Source: UBA2357 sp046295975 (GTDB lineage Bacteria; Pseudomonadota; Gammaproteobacteria; Burkholderiales; Rhodocyclaceae). Taken from it: DNA of 64,000 bases. Shown here in pieces: positions 46,409 to 55,744 of the stretch. The DNA is taken from positions 186,001 through 250,000 of the forward strand of contig JBKBMG010000002.1 in assembly GCA_046295975.1 (NCBI GenBank), in the 5' to 3' direction. Positions within the stretch are counted from its first letter, which is position 1, and every line of letters starts with the position of its first letter. The notes beneath the pieces are model-generated. The model was not told where the DNA came from, searched no databases, and saw nothing but the letters and a program-made list of their open reading frames with translations. The position numbers and the translations under genes are program-made.

Positions 46409-48070
46409 TTACTCGATCGCCGCATTGGAACGCGCCTGCTCGCGCAGCAGGAACTTCTGGATCTTTCCGGTCGAGGTCTTGGGAATGGTGGTGAAGATCA
46501 CCTTCTTGGGCGTCTTGAATCCGGCAAGGTGGGCACGGCAGTGGATGATCAATTCCTCAGCGGTGACGTTCGCGCCATCGCGCAGTTCGACGAAGGCGCA
46601 CGGTACTTCGCCCCATTTTTCGTCCGGTGCGGCGACCACGGCCGCGGCCATGACTGCAGGATGCTTGTAGAGCGCATCCTCGACTTCGATCGACGATATG
46701 TTCTCGCCACCGGAAATAATGATGTCCTTGCTTCTATCCTTGATCTTGACGTAGCCGTCGCTCTGCATTACCGCAAGATCACCGGTATGGTACCAGCCAC
46801 CGCGAAAGGCCTCGGCCGTTGCCGTTTCGTTCTTGAGGTAGCCTTTCATCACCAGGTTGCCCCGGAACATGATCTCGCCCATGGTCTCGCCGTCCCGCGG
46901 CACGGGCTGCATGGTGTCGGGGTCGAGCACGCTGATCGCCTCCTGGGCATGGTAGCGCACGCCTTGACGACCGTTCAGCGCCACCTGCTCTGCCAGCGGA
47001 AGATCCCGCCATTCATCGTGCTTGGCGCATACCGAGGCCGGGCCGTAGGTCTCGGTCAGGCCATAGACGTGGGTCAGGTCGATGCCGATGCGGGCCATGC
47101 CCTCGATCACCGCGGCCGGAGGGGGGGCTGCGGCAACCAGCCCGTAAACCTTGTGATCGATGCCGTCGCGCCAACTCTCCGGCGCATTGGCGAGCATCGA
47201 GTGCACGATGGGCGCGCCGCAATAGTGGGTGACACGGTAGTTGCGCATGGCGTCGAAGATCAACCGCGGATCAACCCGGCGCAGGCACACGTTCACACCT
47301 GCGATGGCCGCCACGGTCCACGGGAAGCACCAGCCGTTGCAGTGGAACATGGGCAGCGTCCACAAATATACGGCGTGCGGCGGCATGCCCCAGCTCACAA
47401 TGTTGCTCATTGCGTTGAGGTAGGCGCCACGATGATGGTAGACCACCCCTTTGGGGTTGCCCGTGGTACCCGACGTATAGTTCAGCGCGATGGCCTCCCA
47501 TTCGTCGCGAGGCGGCTCGAAAGCGAAGCCCGGGTCACCGGCGGCAAGCCACGCTTCGTACTCGAACGTACCGATTCGCTCACCCGGCCCGGTGTACTCG
47601 GGGTCGTCGACGTCGACCACCACCAACTCCGTGCGCCCGGCAAGGGCGATCGCCTTGCGTGCGGTGGCCGAGTATTCCCGATCGGTAATCAGTACGCGGG
47701 CTTCGCCATGATTGAGGATGAAGGCAATGGTCTCCGCATCCAGGCGGGTGTTGATGGTGTTGAGTACGGCGCCGGTAGCAGGGACACCGAAGTGGCACTC
47801 GAACATTTCCGGCGTGTTGTTCAATACCACCGCTACCGTATCGCCCCGTCCCACCCCCAGTTGGCGCAGCGCCGATGCCAGCCGGCGGCAACGCTGCAGC
47901 GTTTCCCGCCAGTGGTAGCGGCGCTGCCCATGGATGACCGCGACCCGGTCCGGATAGACGTCGGCGCTGCGCTCGATGAAAGTGAGCGGCGTGAGCGGCA
48001 CGTAGTTGGCCGCGTTCTTCTCCAGACCACGATCGTAGATCGTGCCGGTGTTGCTGTCAGCGTCGGTCAT
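46409..48070 (-). CDS. AMP-forming acyl-CoA synthetase
   Basis: A 553-residue adenylate-forming enzyme activating fatty or related acids with ATP and CoA. A3 loop NYTSGTTGNPKGVVYHHRG, A5 GLTETYGPAS, A8 hinge VKIKDRSKDIIISGGENISS and catalytic Lys in TSTGKIQKFLLRE are in place. It is close to the medium-chain/DmdB-like and AlkK-like group; chain length is not evident. ATG 48070 begins MTDADSNTGTIYDRG. Confidence 0.9.
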   Translation of the reverse strand: MTDADSNTGTIYDRGLEKNAANYVPLTPLTFIERSADVYPDRVAVIHGQRRYHWRETLQRCRRLASALRQLGVGRGDTVAVVLNNTPEMFECHFGVPATGAVLNTINTRLDAETIAFILNHGEARVLITDREYSATARKAIALAGRTELVVVDVDDPEYTGPGERIGTFEYEAWLAAGDPGFAFEPPRDEWEAIALNYTSGTTGNPKGVVYHHRGAYLNAMSNIVSWGMPPHAVYLWTLPMFHCNGWCFPWTVAAIAGVNVCLRRVDPRLIFDAMRNYRVTHYCGAPIVHSMLANAPESWRDGIDHKVYGLVAAAPPPAAVIEGMARIGIDLTHVYGLTETYGPASVCAKHDEWRDLPLAEQVALNGRQGVRYHAQEAISVLDPDTMQPVPRDGETMGEIMFRGNLVMKGYLKNETATAEAFRGGWYHTGDLAVMQSDGYVKIKDRSKDIIISGGENISSIEVEDALYKHPAVMAAAVVAAPDEKWGEVPCAFVELRDGANVTAEELIIHCRAHLAGFKTPKKVIFTTIPKTSTGKIQKFLLREQARSNAAIE

Positions 48071-48209
48071 CGGTCTGCCTCCTGGTAAGGAATAAGGGCG
48101 AAACGCCAGCTGTGTCATGGAACGTCGGACATCGTTGGTGCGCCGCCGGTGCCCGAAATCGCCGGCTTGGGCTACACGGACGCCGGCGTCTGCCCGGTGC
48201 TCGCGCACA

Positions 48210-48848
48210 TCATCGCATGCACGCCGTCCGGAGTGCGTCCCCGCCTTCGCGCCCGAGCGCATCAAGCCAGCGTCCAAGCGCGTCGGCGAACTGAGCTACC
48301 GCGGCGCGGTGAGCCAGCACACCACTGCGTGCGTCGGCACTGGTGGCGGCGATACGCATGTCGAAGCGGCGGCTGTCGAGTACCCGCTCCTCGCGCGCGG
48401 CCAACAACACGGCCGTGGCCGATAGCACGGCGGCGCTGCGGTCGGGCGCGTCGAACACCTGAACGTACTCATCCAGTTCGACCCGTAGCCGGCAACGGCC
48501 GTCCCGCGGTCCGCCGGCGATCAAGGCCTGGGCGAGTTGACGCTGCACCATTTCCGCGGGGCTGGCCGCCCAGCGACTTTCGGTAAAGGACTGGCGGGCG
48601 GCCGGTGACTCGAACTCGAGTCGGTACTGCATCGCGGCCGAGGCCAGCCAGGACGGCGCCCGCACTTCGATTTGGGCGGGCACGATGGCAGGTGCGGCGG
48701 TCGTGCCGGCGCTCAGGTGACCAAGGTCGTAGACCGCCAGTTCCGGCGGTGGTGTGATCAGACTGGTACAGCCGGCGAACAGTGTCGCCGAGAAGGCGAG
48801 CATTGCGCAGGCAAGGCGCTTCGGATTCGGCATCGGGATGAGGCTCAT
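48210..48848 (-). CDS. ABC-type transport auxiliary lipoprotein (PqiC/MlaC-context type)
   Basis: A 212-residue outer-membrane-type lipoprotein. The signal peptide ends in the lipobox LFAGC with Cys27 as lipidated residue. The remainder (PPELAVYDLGHLSAG..., ESRWAASPAEMVQRQLAQALIAGG) matches the short PqiC-like lipoproteins that accompany MCE transporters. It follows the MCE gene by 16 bases, which makes a role in lipid shuttling to the outer membrane likely. Confidence 0.83.
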   Translation of the reverse strand: MSLIPMPNPKRLACAMLAFSATLFAGCTSLITPPPELAVYDLGHLSAGTTAAPAIVPAQIEVRAPSWLASAAMQYRLEFESPAARQSFTESRWAASPAEMVQRQLAQALIAGGPRDGRCRLRVELDEYVQVFDAPDRSAAVLSATAVLLAAREERVLDSRRFDMRIAATSADARSGVLAHRAAVAQFADALGRWLDALGREGGDALRTACMR

Positions 48849-48864
48849 TTCATGACTATGGTAT

Positions 48865-49806
48865 TCACTGCACCGTTTCGAAGCCGCGTTCCCCCGGGCC
48901 AGGCCGGCGCTGGCCGCGACCGGTGATCAACATCTGCGGGCTGGATTCGACCTCGTCGATCAGGCGCCCCATCTTTGCCGCGACGTCGTTCAGCTCCCTG
49001 AGCAAGTCGTTTAGTTGCGGCAGGGTCTCGTCGATCAGTCCGTCGCTGGCCGCACCGGCGGCGGCGTCCACCCGACGCATCGTGGTCTGCAGGTTTTGCA
49101 TCAGCAAGCGCATTTCGGCGACGGCGGGAACGGCATCGCCACTGACCTGTTCCAGGTTGGACAACAGCGCCGACCAACGCGCCTGGTTTTCCGGACCGAA
49201 CAGGCTGCGTATCGACTCAAGCGTGCGGGGTGCCTCGCTGAAGGTCTCGTCCAACCCCACCGTCGCGGACTCCAGACGTTCGAGCGTGGCGCGAAAACGG
49301 GCGAGATTCTGCTCGTCGAAGAAGCCGCCGATCTGGTCGGCAACCCCCTTGAAGCGGTCGAGCGCGTCCATCACGGTGTCGGAGACACGGTCGAGCAAAC
49401 CGGGGTCAAGGCGGATGCGCGGCAACTGACCGGGCGCGGCGGACAACGGCCTGGGATCGGCACCCCGATCGTCGAGATCGACGAATGCGAGCCCCGTGAC
49501 GCCCTGATAGCCAAGGCTTGCGCGGGTCCCCATGGTAATCGGCAGATCGGCACGGATGCGGATCCACACCAGAATGTTGCGCCTGTACTGGGGATCGATG
49601 CGCAAGCCCATGACCTTGCCCGCCGCCATGCCGCGAAAACGGACCTGCGCCTGGGGGTTGAGGCCACTGATGCTGCCAGTGGTCACGAGTTCGTAGTCGG
49701 TCGTGGCTTCACGTTCGTCCGAGAACCACCACACGGCAAGCGCCGTCGCGGCGCCCATGAACAGCACGAACAAACCAGCAAGAAGCGCATGCGCGCGATT
49801 TTCCAT
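48865..49806 (-). CDS. MCE-domain protein, MlaD family
   Basis: A 313-residue periplasmic lipid-binding protein with one N-terminal membrane helix (ALLAGLFVLFMGAATALAVWWF). The MCE domain (residues 38-115) includes ELVTTGSISGLNPQAQVRFRGMAAGKVMGLRIDP; the C-terminal half is helical with heptad-like Leu pattern (FDEQNLARFRATLERLESA). That is the mid-length, long-tailed form, not the short E. coli MlaD. Fourteen bases behind the ATPase gene. Confidence 0.88.
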   Translation of the reverse strand: MENRAHALLAGLFVLFMGAATALAVWWFSDEREATTDYELVTTGSISGLNPQAQVRFRGMAAGKVMGLRIDPQYRRNILVWIRIRADLPITMGTRASLGYQGVTGLAFVDLDDRGADPRPLSAAPGQLPRIRLDPGLLDRVSDTVMDALDRFKGVADQIGGFFDEQNLARFRATLERLESATVGLDETFSEAPRTLESIRSLFGPENQARWSALLSNLEQVSGDAVPAVAEMRLLMQNLQTTMRRVDAAAGAASDGLIDETLPQLNDLLRELNDVAAKMGRLIDEVESSPQMLITGRGQRRPGPGERGFETVQ

Positions 49807-49820
49807 CTATTCGAAACCTG

Positions 49821-50630
49821 TCAGTCGGATGTCTTCATGTATGCGGCCAGGGCGCGCCGTCCCGCCTCGCCACCGAAGAAGTGGCGCACGAACGGGTGAT
49901 CGAGCGCGACCGTCTCGGCCAGCGGGGCGTAGCTCAAAATGCGCCGTTCGGCCAGTACCGCGACCTTGGTCGACAAAGCCGCCAGTGTATCGATGTCATG
50001 CGTGACGAGAATGACGGTCAACCCCAATGCCCGTTGCAGCGATCGTATCAGCTCGACGAATGCCGCGCTGCGCTCGGGATCTAGGCCGGCAGTCGGTTCG
50101 TCCAGCAACAGCAGCTCGGGCTCCAGTGCCAGCGAACGTGCCAGCGCCACACGCTTGATCATGCCGCCGGACAGCTCGGCTGGCATCAACAGCGCGTGCT
50201 GCGGCTCCAGCCCGACGAGCTTCATCTTGAGCGCCACCAGGTCGCGGATCTCATCCTGACTGGCAACGCGCAACTCCTTGAGCGGAAAGCCGATGTTCTC
50301 GGCCACGGTGAGCGCCGAAAACAGCGCACCCTGCTGGAACAACACACCGAAACGCCGACGCCGGGCGCGTTGGGCCTTCAGGTCACCGAACAGCAGCGGC
50401 TCGCCAAACACCGACACGCTGCCCGCGTAAGGCCGGGTCAAGCCAATGATGTGGCGTAGCAAAGTCGTCTTGCCGCTGCCCGAGCCGCCCACCAGCGACA
50501 CCATCTCACCCGCCCCGACCCGCAGATCCAGCCCGTCGTGCACCAGATTGGTCCCGAAGCGGGTGACCACGCCGTGCAATTCCACGACCGGGGGCATGCC
50601 CCCTGCCGCCTGCGCAGCCGGCATGCTCAT
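49821..50630 (-). CDS. MlaF-like ABC transporter ATPase
   Basis: A 269-residue ATPase. Walker A GGSGSGKTT (about 48-56), Q loop FGVLFQQGALFSALTVAENIGFPL, signature LSGGMIKRVALARSLAL and Walker B LLLLDEPTAGLDPERSA are as in MlaF. Its start overlaps the permease stop (ATGA). Together with the permease it would power lipid transfer by the MCE protein. Confidence 0.9.
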   Translation of the reverse strand: MSMPAAQAAGGMPPVVELHGVVTRFGTNLVHDGLDLRVGAGEMVSLVGGSGSGKTTLLRHIIGLTRPYAGSVSVFGEPLLFGDLKAQRARRRRFGVLFQQGALFSALTVAENIGFPLKELRVASQDEIRDLVALKMKLVGLEPQHALLMPAELSGGMIKRVALARSLALEPELLLLDEPTAGLDPERSAAFVELIRSLQRALGLTVILVTHDIDTLAALSTKVAVLAERRILSYAPLAETVALDHPFVRHFFGGEAGRRALAAYMKTSD

Positions 50631-51805
50631 ACGGGCACCCCGATCGAACGCGTGGCGATGGCGAATACCGCATCCACCAGGATCACGGCGGTGATCGCCG
50701 ACACCACCGAGGCGGTAGTGTTGGCCGACAGGCTTTCGGTGTTGGGCTGCACCCGCAAACCGAAGTGGCAGGCGATCAAGGCGATCAGCAGACCAAATAC
50801 GAAACCCTTGGACAATGCGATGAAGAGATTGGCAAGAGGCACCACGCGCGGCAGGGTCTCGATGAAAAACGCAAAACTCAGATCGAGTTGCACCCACGCC
50901 GACACCATGCCACCGAACAAGGCCACACCGGACGTCCATAGCACCAACAAGGGCATCGCCAGCGCCAGCGCCAGCACTTTGGGCAACACCAGCCGCTGGG
51001 TGCGTGATATGCCCATCGCCGACAAAGCGTCGATTTCCTCCGTGACGCGCATCACGCCCAGTTGTGCGGTCATCGCCGAACCCGAACGCCCCGCCACCAG
51101 CACCGACACCAGCACCGGGCCCAACTCGCGGATGATTCCCAGGCCGAGAATGTTCACAATGAAAATATCGGCGCCGAACGCCTGCAACTGCAAGGCCGAC
51201 AGATAGGACAGCACCACGCCGATCAGGAAGCCGACCAACGCGGTCACCGGCATGGCCTTTACGCCGACCTTGAAGAGGTTGGCCGAGAACTCCTTGAGCG
51301 GCCACTCGCCGGGGTGACGCAGCAAATAGGCAAGGTCGAGCGTGAGCTGACCGAGCAGCCTCAGAAACGCGACCGCGTGCGCGAGCAACCCGAGCAACAT
51401 GGCGCCGAGCGCCACCACCGCATCGACCGCGGTGAAGGCACGCGCCCGCGGCAGCGGCATGGCGGCGCTCTCGGCGGCGCGTTCGAGTGTGGCACGAACC
51501 GCAGCGTCCGCTTCCAGCCGCTCGGGCCAGCGCCGTCCCCACGCGCGCCACAGCAACGCAGCACCGAAGCTGTCCAGGCGCGTGACCGCGTCGAGCCGCC
51601 AGTCCGCCTGCTTGCCCAGACTGTCGAGACGCACGCGCAGCGGGCGAACGTCGGCCGCAAGCCGACGCAGCGTCCATTCTCCACGCAGCCGCACGATTGG
51701 CGGCCCGCCCGGCTCGATCGACAACTCCGGGAGCGTGGCGTCACCGGACCGCATCGGGCCGGTAGCTTGGGTGGAATGCGCGGGTTGCGAATTCACTGCG
51801 GACAT
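50627..51805 (-). CDS. MlaE-family permease with N-terminal STAS-like domain
   Basis: A 392-residue protein in two parts. Residues 25-115 look like a STAS fold (PPIVRLRGEWTLRRLA, then WRLDAVTRLDSFGAALLW), the domain that is a separate MlaB protein in E. coli. From 140 on come five or six membrane helices of the MlaE type, with FSANLFKVGVKAMPVTALVGFLIGVVLSYLSALQLQAFGAD and RELGPVLVSVLVAGRSGSAMTAQLG. It begins 32 bases behind ppx. Confidence 0.87.
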   Translation of the reverse strand: MSAVNSQPAHSTQATGPMRSGDATLPELSIEPGGPPIVRLRGEWTLRRLAADVRPLRVRLDSLGKQADWRLDAVTRLDSFGAALLWRAWGRRWPERLEADAAVRATLERAAESAAMPLPRARAFTAVDAVVALGAMLLGLLAHAVAFLRLLGQLTLDLAYLLRHPGEWPLKEFSANLFKVGVKAMPVTALVGFLIGVVLSYLSALQLQAFGADIFIVNILGLGIIRELGPVLVSVLVAGRSGSAMTAQLGVMRVTEEIDALSAMGISRTQRLVLPKVLALALAMPLLVLWTSGVALFGGMVSAWVQLDLSFAFFIETLPRVVPLANLFIALSKGFVFGLLIALIACHFGLRVQPNTESLSANTTASVVSAITAVILVDAVFAIATRSIGVPV

Positions 51806-51837
51806 TGCCGATGCTCGGACATGGATGCGTCAACCGG

Positions 51838-53340
51838 CTAGACGATCGCCGGCTTGATGCTCTCGTTGCGAATCTTCAAGCCATGTCCGACCGAGAGCCA
51901 ATGGCGTTGTTCCTCTTCGAGCGCTGCCGCGGTAAGCGGCAGACGCTTGAGCCACCCCTCCCGCACCGTCAGCACAAAGCTGCGCCCGTCGCGCGCCAGC
52001 GTGACCGGTGGCACACCACGCCCGTCACGCGCACGATGAACCAGGGCGGCCAGACGCAAACAGACGATCAACTCCCAGTCCGGGCTGTCGGGGTCGATGC
52101 CCGATACCCGCGCAAGCTTGCCGCGGTGGGCCAGCACGATGCGCGACAGACGCGCCTGGTCCATGCGCGAAAAACCCGGCATGTCGGCATTGGCGACGAT
52201 GTAGGCACTGTGCTTGTGGTAGCTCGCGTGCGCGACCGATACGCCAATTTCGTGCAGCATCGCCGCCCATTCGAGAAAGCGGCGATCCAGGTTGTCGTCG
52301 TCCCGGCTGCGCGGATCGAGGCACGCCAGGAGATGACAGGCGGTACCCGCCACCGCCCTGGCCTGCGCACGTTCGACCTGATAGCGGGCGACGAAGGCAT
52401 CCACGGTCGCGTCGCGCAAGTCGTGGTGATGGTATCGGCCGAGCAGATCGTAGAGCACGCCCAAGCGCAGCGCCCCTTCGGAAAACACCATCCGCTCAAG
52501 CCCGAACTCCTTGAACACCGCCGACATGATGCACAGGCCGCCCAACAGCACCGGCACCCGGTCGCCCTTCAGGCCGGCCAGATCCAGCCGCTCCAGCGAG
52601 CCCGCACGCAACAGCATGGTCTTGAGTTTCTCCAGTCCATCACGGGTGATGCCCTGCTCCGACAGACCGTTCTGTTCCAGAATCTCCACCAGCGCCTTGG
52701 CCGAGCCGCTGGAACCGACTGCCTCTTCCCAGCCAACCGCGCGGTAGGCGTGGGCGATCGCCTGCAACTCGCGCCGTGCGCTGGTCTCGGCCTCCTTGAG
52801 GCCGCGCTTGTCCACCTTGCCATCGGGGAAGTACTGCAGGCTGTACGTCACGCACCCCATGTACAGCGATTCGAGCATCAGCGGTTTGAAACTCTTGCCG
52901 ATGATCACCTCGGTCGACCCCCCGCCGATATCCACCACCAGTTGCTGACGATGCGGATCCGGCAAGGTGTGGGCCACGCCCACGTAGATCAGGCGTGCCT
53001 CTTCGCGCCCCGCGATGATCTCGATCGGAAAGCCGAGCGCCACTTCGGCGCGGCGCAGAAACTCCGGCGCGTTCTTTGCCACGCGCAAGGTATTGGTGGC
53101 GACCGCGCGCACCGAATCGGGGTTAAAGGCCGCGATGCGCTCGTGGAAACGTTGGAGGGCGACGATGCCACGCTGCTGCGAGGCCTCGTCCAGCACTTTC
53201 TCGGGCGACAGCCCGGCAGCCAGCCTGACTGCCTCCTTGATGCCGTCCAGCGGGTAGATCTGATCATTCACGATCCGGCCGACCTGAAGACGGAAGCTGT
53301 TGGAACCCAGGTCTACCGCGGCAATCAGTTCATGCATCAT
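51838..53340 (-). CDS. ppx: Exopolyphosphatase / pppGpp phosphohydrolase family protein Ppx
   Basis: A 500-residue ASKHA-fold hydrolase degrading polyphosphate and possibly pppGpp. The phosphate loops are AAVDLGSNSFRLQVGRI near residue 9 and VVDIGGGSTEVIIGK; the C-terminal HD-like domain follows (EWAAMLHEIGVSVAHASYHKHSAY). The ATG at 53340 is followed by another at 53337; no clear ribosome site. Divergent from ppk over 295 bases, so synthesis and breakdown of polyphosphate face each other. Confidence 0.93.
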   Translation of the reverse strand: MMHELIAAVDLGSNSFRLQVGRIVNDQIYPLDGIKEAVRLAAGLSPEKVLDEASQQRGIVALQRFHERIAAFNPDSVRAVATNTLRVAKNAPEFLRRAEVALGFPIEIIAGREEARLIYVGVAHTLPDPHRQQLVVDIGGGSTEVIIGKSFKPLMLESLYMGCVTYSLQYFPDGKVDKRGLKEAETSARRELQAIAHAYRAVGWEEAVGSSGSAKALVEILEQNGLSEQGITRDGLEKLKTMLLRAGSLERLDLAGLKGDRVPVLLGGLCIMSAVFKEFGLERMVFSEGALRLGVLYDLLGRYHHHDLRDATVDAFVARYQVERAQARAVAGTACHLLACLDPRSRDDDNLDRRFLEWAAMLHEIGVSVAHASYHKHSAYIVANADMPGFSRMDQARLSRIVLAHRGKLARVSGIDPDSPDWELIVCLRLAALVHRARDGRGVPPVTLARDGRSFVLTVREGWLKRLPLTAAALEEEQRHWLSVGHGLKIRNESIKPAIV

Positions 53341-53561
53341 GTTTTGGGGGTTTCGGGCTCGGGCAGGAGTCGGAGAGCAACCGGCCAGCAATCGGATTGA
53401 AGCGATGGCGGATGCCGAGCGCGACATTCTAGCACCGCGCAGCAACGGCATATTGGTCGCACCACACTTCAACACAGCCGGCCGTCTTGCGCTGCGGACT
53501 TCCATGGCAGGCGCCGGCCCACCCCTTCCACTTCTGATGTAATCTGCTCGAATTGGCGTGC

Positions 53562-53590
53562 AAGTCATTTTTCCGTAACAGTTTTGTCAC
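53562..53590 (+). promoter_or_regulatory. Candidate Pho box before ppk
   Basis: Three heptamers in 11-base phase, AAGTCAT-TTTT-CCGTAAC-AGTT-TTGTCAC, follow the PhoB pattern of CTGTCAT repeats with 4-base AT-rich spacers (5, 4 and 6 of 7 matches). A weaker fourth (TCGTGAC, 53595-53601) continues the phase. It ends 45 bases before the ppk ATG. Confidence 0.5.
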
Positions 53591-53635
53591 ATCATCGTGA
53601 CTCGCCGCACGCACCGGCTCGGAGAACACCAGAAA

Positions 53636-55711
53636 ATGCCCGATCTGAAACCACGCTTTCCCACCGAACACTTTCTCAACCGCGAACTCTCGCTGCTGCA
53701 GTTCCAGCGCCGCGTGCTCGCCCAGGCCGCCGACAAGCGCGTGCCGCTGCTGGAGCGGCTGCGCTTCCTGTGCATCGTGTCGAGCAACCTCGACGAGTTC
53801 TTCGAAATCCGCGTGTCCGGCATCAAGGAGCAGATCCGCCTGGGCGGCCGCGCAAGCGGCATCGACGGCCTGCTGCCGGGGGAGTTGCTGGAACAGCTCA
53901 GCGCCTCGGTGCACGAGATCGTGCAGGAGCAATACACCCTGCTCAATGACGACATCCTGCCCGCCCTGGAAGCCGAAGGCATTGCCTTTTTGCGCCGCGA
54001 CCGCTGGACGGAGGCACAGCGGGCCTGGATCCGCGACTATTTCAACCGCGAGGTGAGTCCGGTGCTCACCCCCATCGGGCTCGATCCCGCCCATCCCTTC
54101 CCGCGGGTGCTCAACAAAAGCCTCAACTTCGCCATCGAACTGGACGGCCGCGACGCCTTTGGCCGCGACTCGGGTGCCGCCATCCTGCAGGCGCCGCGCG
54201 CCCTGCCCCGGGTCATCCGGCTGCCCCGCGATCTGTGCGAACTCGAGTATTCCTTCGTCTTCCTCTCCTCGGTACTGCATGCCCATGTGGACGATTTGTT
54301 CACCGGCATGAAGGTCCTCGGCTGCTACCAGTTCCGCGTCACCCGCAACTCCGACCTGTTCGTGGATGAAGAGGAAGTCAAGGATTTGCGCGCCTCGCTA
54401 AAAGGCGAACTCACTCAGCGGCACTTCGGCGACGCCGTGCGGCTGGAGGTCGCGGACAACTGTTCCGAATCGATGGAAGCCTTCCTGCTGCAGCACTTCC
54501 GCCTCGCACGGCGCGACCTGTACCGCACGCCCGGAATCGTGAACCTGGTGCGCTTGATGCAGGTGCCCGACTGGGTGGCGCGCCCCGATCTGAGCTACCC
54601 CTCCTTCCTGCCCGGCATGCCCAAGGCGCTGGACAAGAAGCGCGAAATCTTCGGCGCCATCCGCAAGCAAGACATCTTGCTGCACCACCCCTTCCAGAGT
54701 TTCAGCCCGGTGATCGAGCTCATCCGCTCGGCAGCGGACGACCCCCAGGTACTGGCGATCAAGATGACGGTGTATCGCACCGGTACCGACTCGGTGCTGA
54801 TGGAGCATCTCGCCCGCGCCGCGCAAAAGGGCAAGGAAGTCACGGTGGTGCTGGAGTTGATGGCGCGCTTCGACGAGGAAGCCAACATCACCTGGGCGAA
54901 CAAGCTCGAAGAAGTCGGCGCCCACGTGGTGTACGGGGTGTTCGGCTACAAGACTCACGCCAAACTGCTGATGCTGGTGCGGCGCGAAGAGGAAGGCCTG
55001 CGCCACTATGTACACCTCGGCACCGGCAACTACCACCCGCGCACCACCCGGCTATATACCGACTTCGGCCTGATGACCTGCCATCCGGAGATCTGCGCCG
55101 ACGTGGCAGAGCTCTTCAAGCAACTGACCGGTCTGGGCAAGGCCAGTACGCTCAAGCACCTCTGGCAGGCCCCCTTCACGCTGCAGCCCAACGTGGTCGC
55201 GGCGATCAATGCCGAAGGCGAGGCCGCACGCGTCGGCCGCAAGGGCCGGATCATGGCAAAGATGAACGCGCTGCTGGAACCGGAAACAATAGAGGCGCTT
55301 TACGCCGCGTCCCGGGCCGGGGTGGAGGTCGACCTGATCGTGCGCGGCCCGTGCGCGCTGAAACCGGGCGTGGCCGGGCTGTCGGAGAACATCCGGGTGC
55401 GTTCCATCATCGGGCGCTTTCTGGAGCACCACCGCATCTTCTACTTCCACGCCGATGGAGAGGAAAAGGTGTATTTGTCCAGCGCCGACTGGATGGACCG
55501 CAACTTCTTCCGGCGCATCGAGGTTGCCTTCCCGATCCTCGACCCCCGGCTCAAGCGCCGCGTCATTCGCGAGGGGCTGCGCGCCTACCTGGCCGACAAC
55601 AGTCAGGCGTGGGACATGCAGTCGGATGGCCGCTACCGCCGCAAGACGCCGCGCGGCGTCAGGCGTTCGGCACAGGGCATGCTGCAGACGGACCTTGTCG
55701 GGCTGACCTGA
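53636..55711 (+). CDS. ppk1: Polyphosphate kinase Ppk
   Basis: A 691-residue PPK1 making polyphosphate from ATP. N-terminal LNRELSLLQFQRRVLAQA, the VSSNLDEFFEIRVSGIKEQI block, the catalytic region TGNYHPRTTRLYTDFGLMT with the phosphorylated His, and SENIRVRSIIGRFLEHHRIFYF near the end. ATG 53636 has GGAG ahead; a GTG at 53597 would lie inside the Pho-box-like repeat and is rejected. Ends convergent with relA, 33 bases apart. Confidence 0.95.
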   Translation: MPDLKPRFPTEHFLNRELSLLQFQRRVLAQAADKRVPLLERLRFLCIVSSNLDEFFEIRVSGIKEQIRLGGRASGIDGLLPGELLEQLSASVHEIVQEQYTLLNDDILPALEAEGIAFLRRDRWTEAQRAWIRDYFNREVSPVLTPIGLDPAHPFPRVLNKSLNFAIELDGRDAFGRDSGAAILQAPRALPRVIRLPRDLCELEYSFVFLSSVLHAHVDDLFTGMKVLGCYQFRVTRNSDLFVDEEEVKDLRASLKGELTQRHFGDAVRLEVADNCSESMEAFLLQHFRLARRDLYRTPGIVNLVRLMQVPDWVARPDLSYPSFLPGMPKALDKKREIFGAIRKQDILLHHPFQSFSPVIELIRSAADDPQVLAIKMTVYRTGTDSVLMEHLARAAQKGKEVTVVLELMARFDEEANITWANKLEEVGAHVVYGVFGYKTHAKLLMLVRREEEGLRHYVHLGTGNYHPRTTRLYTDFGLMTCHPEICADVAELFKQLTGLGKASTLKHLWQAPFTLQPNVVAAINAEGEAARVGRKGRIMAKMNALLEPETIEALYAASRAGVEVDLIVRGPCALKPGVAGLSENIRVRSIIGRFLEHHRIFYFHADGEEKVYLSSADWMDRNFFRRIEVAFPILDPRLKRRVIREGLRAYLADNSQAWDMQSDGRYRRKTPRGVRRSAQGMLQTDLVGLT

Positions 55712-55744
55712 ACCGAAGCGTCGCCGCGGGCGGCTCCGGGCGGC

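Noticed and set aside
46004..48088. A 694-codon open frame on the plus strand
   Set aside because: Antisense to the acyl-CoA synthetase and hydratase genes; no recognisable protein.
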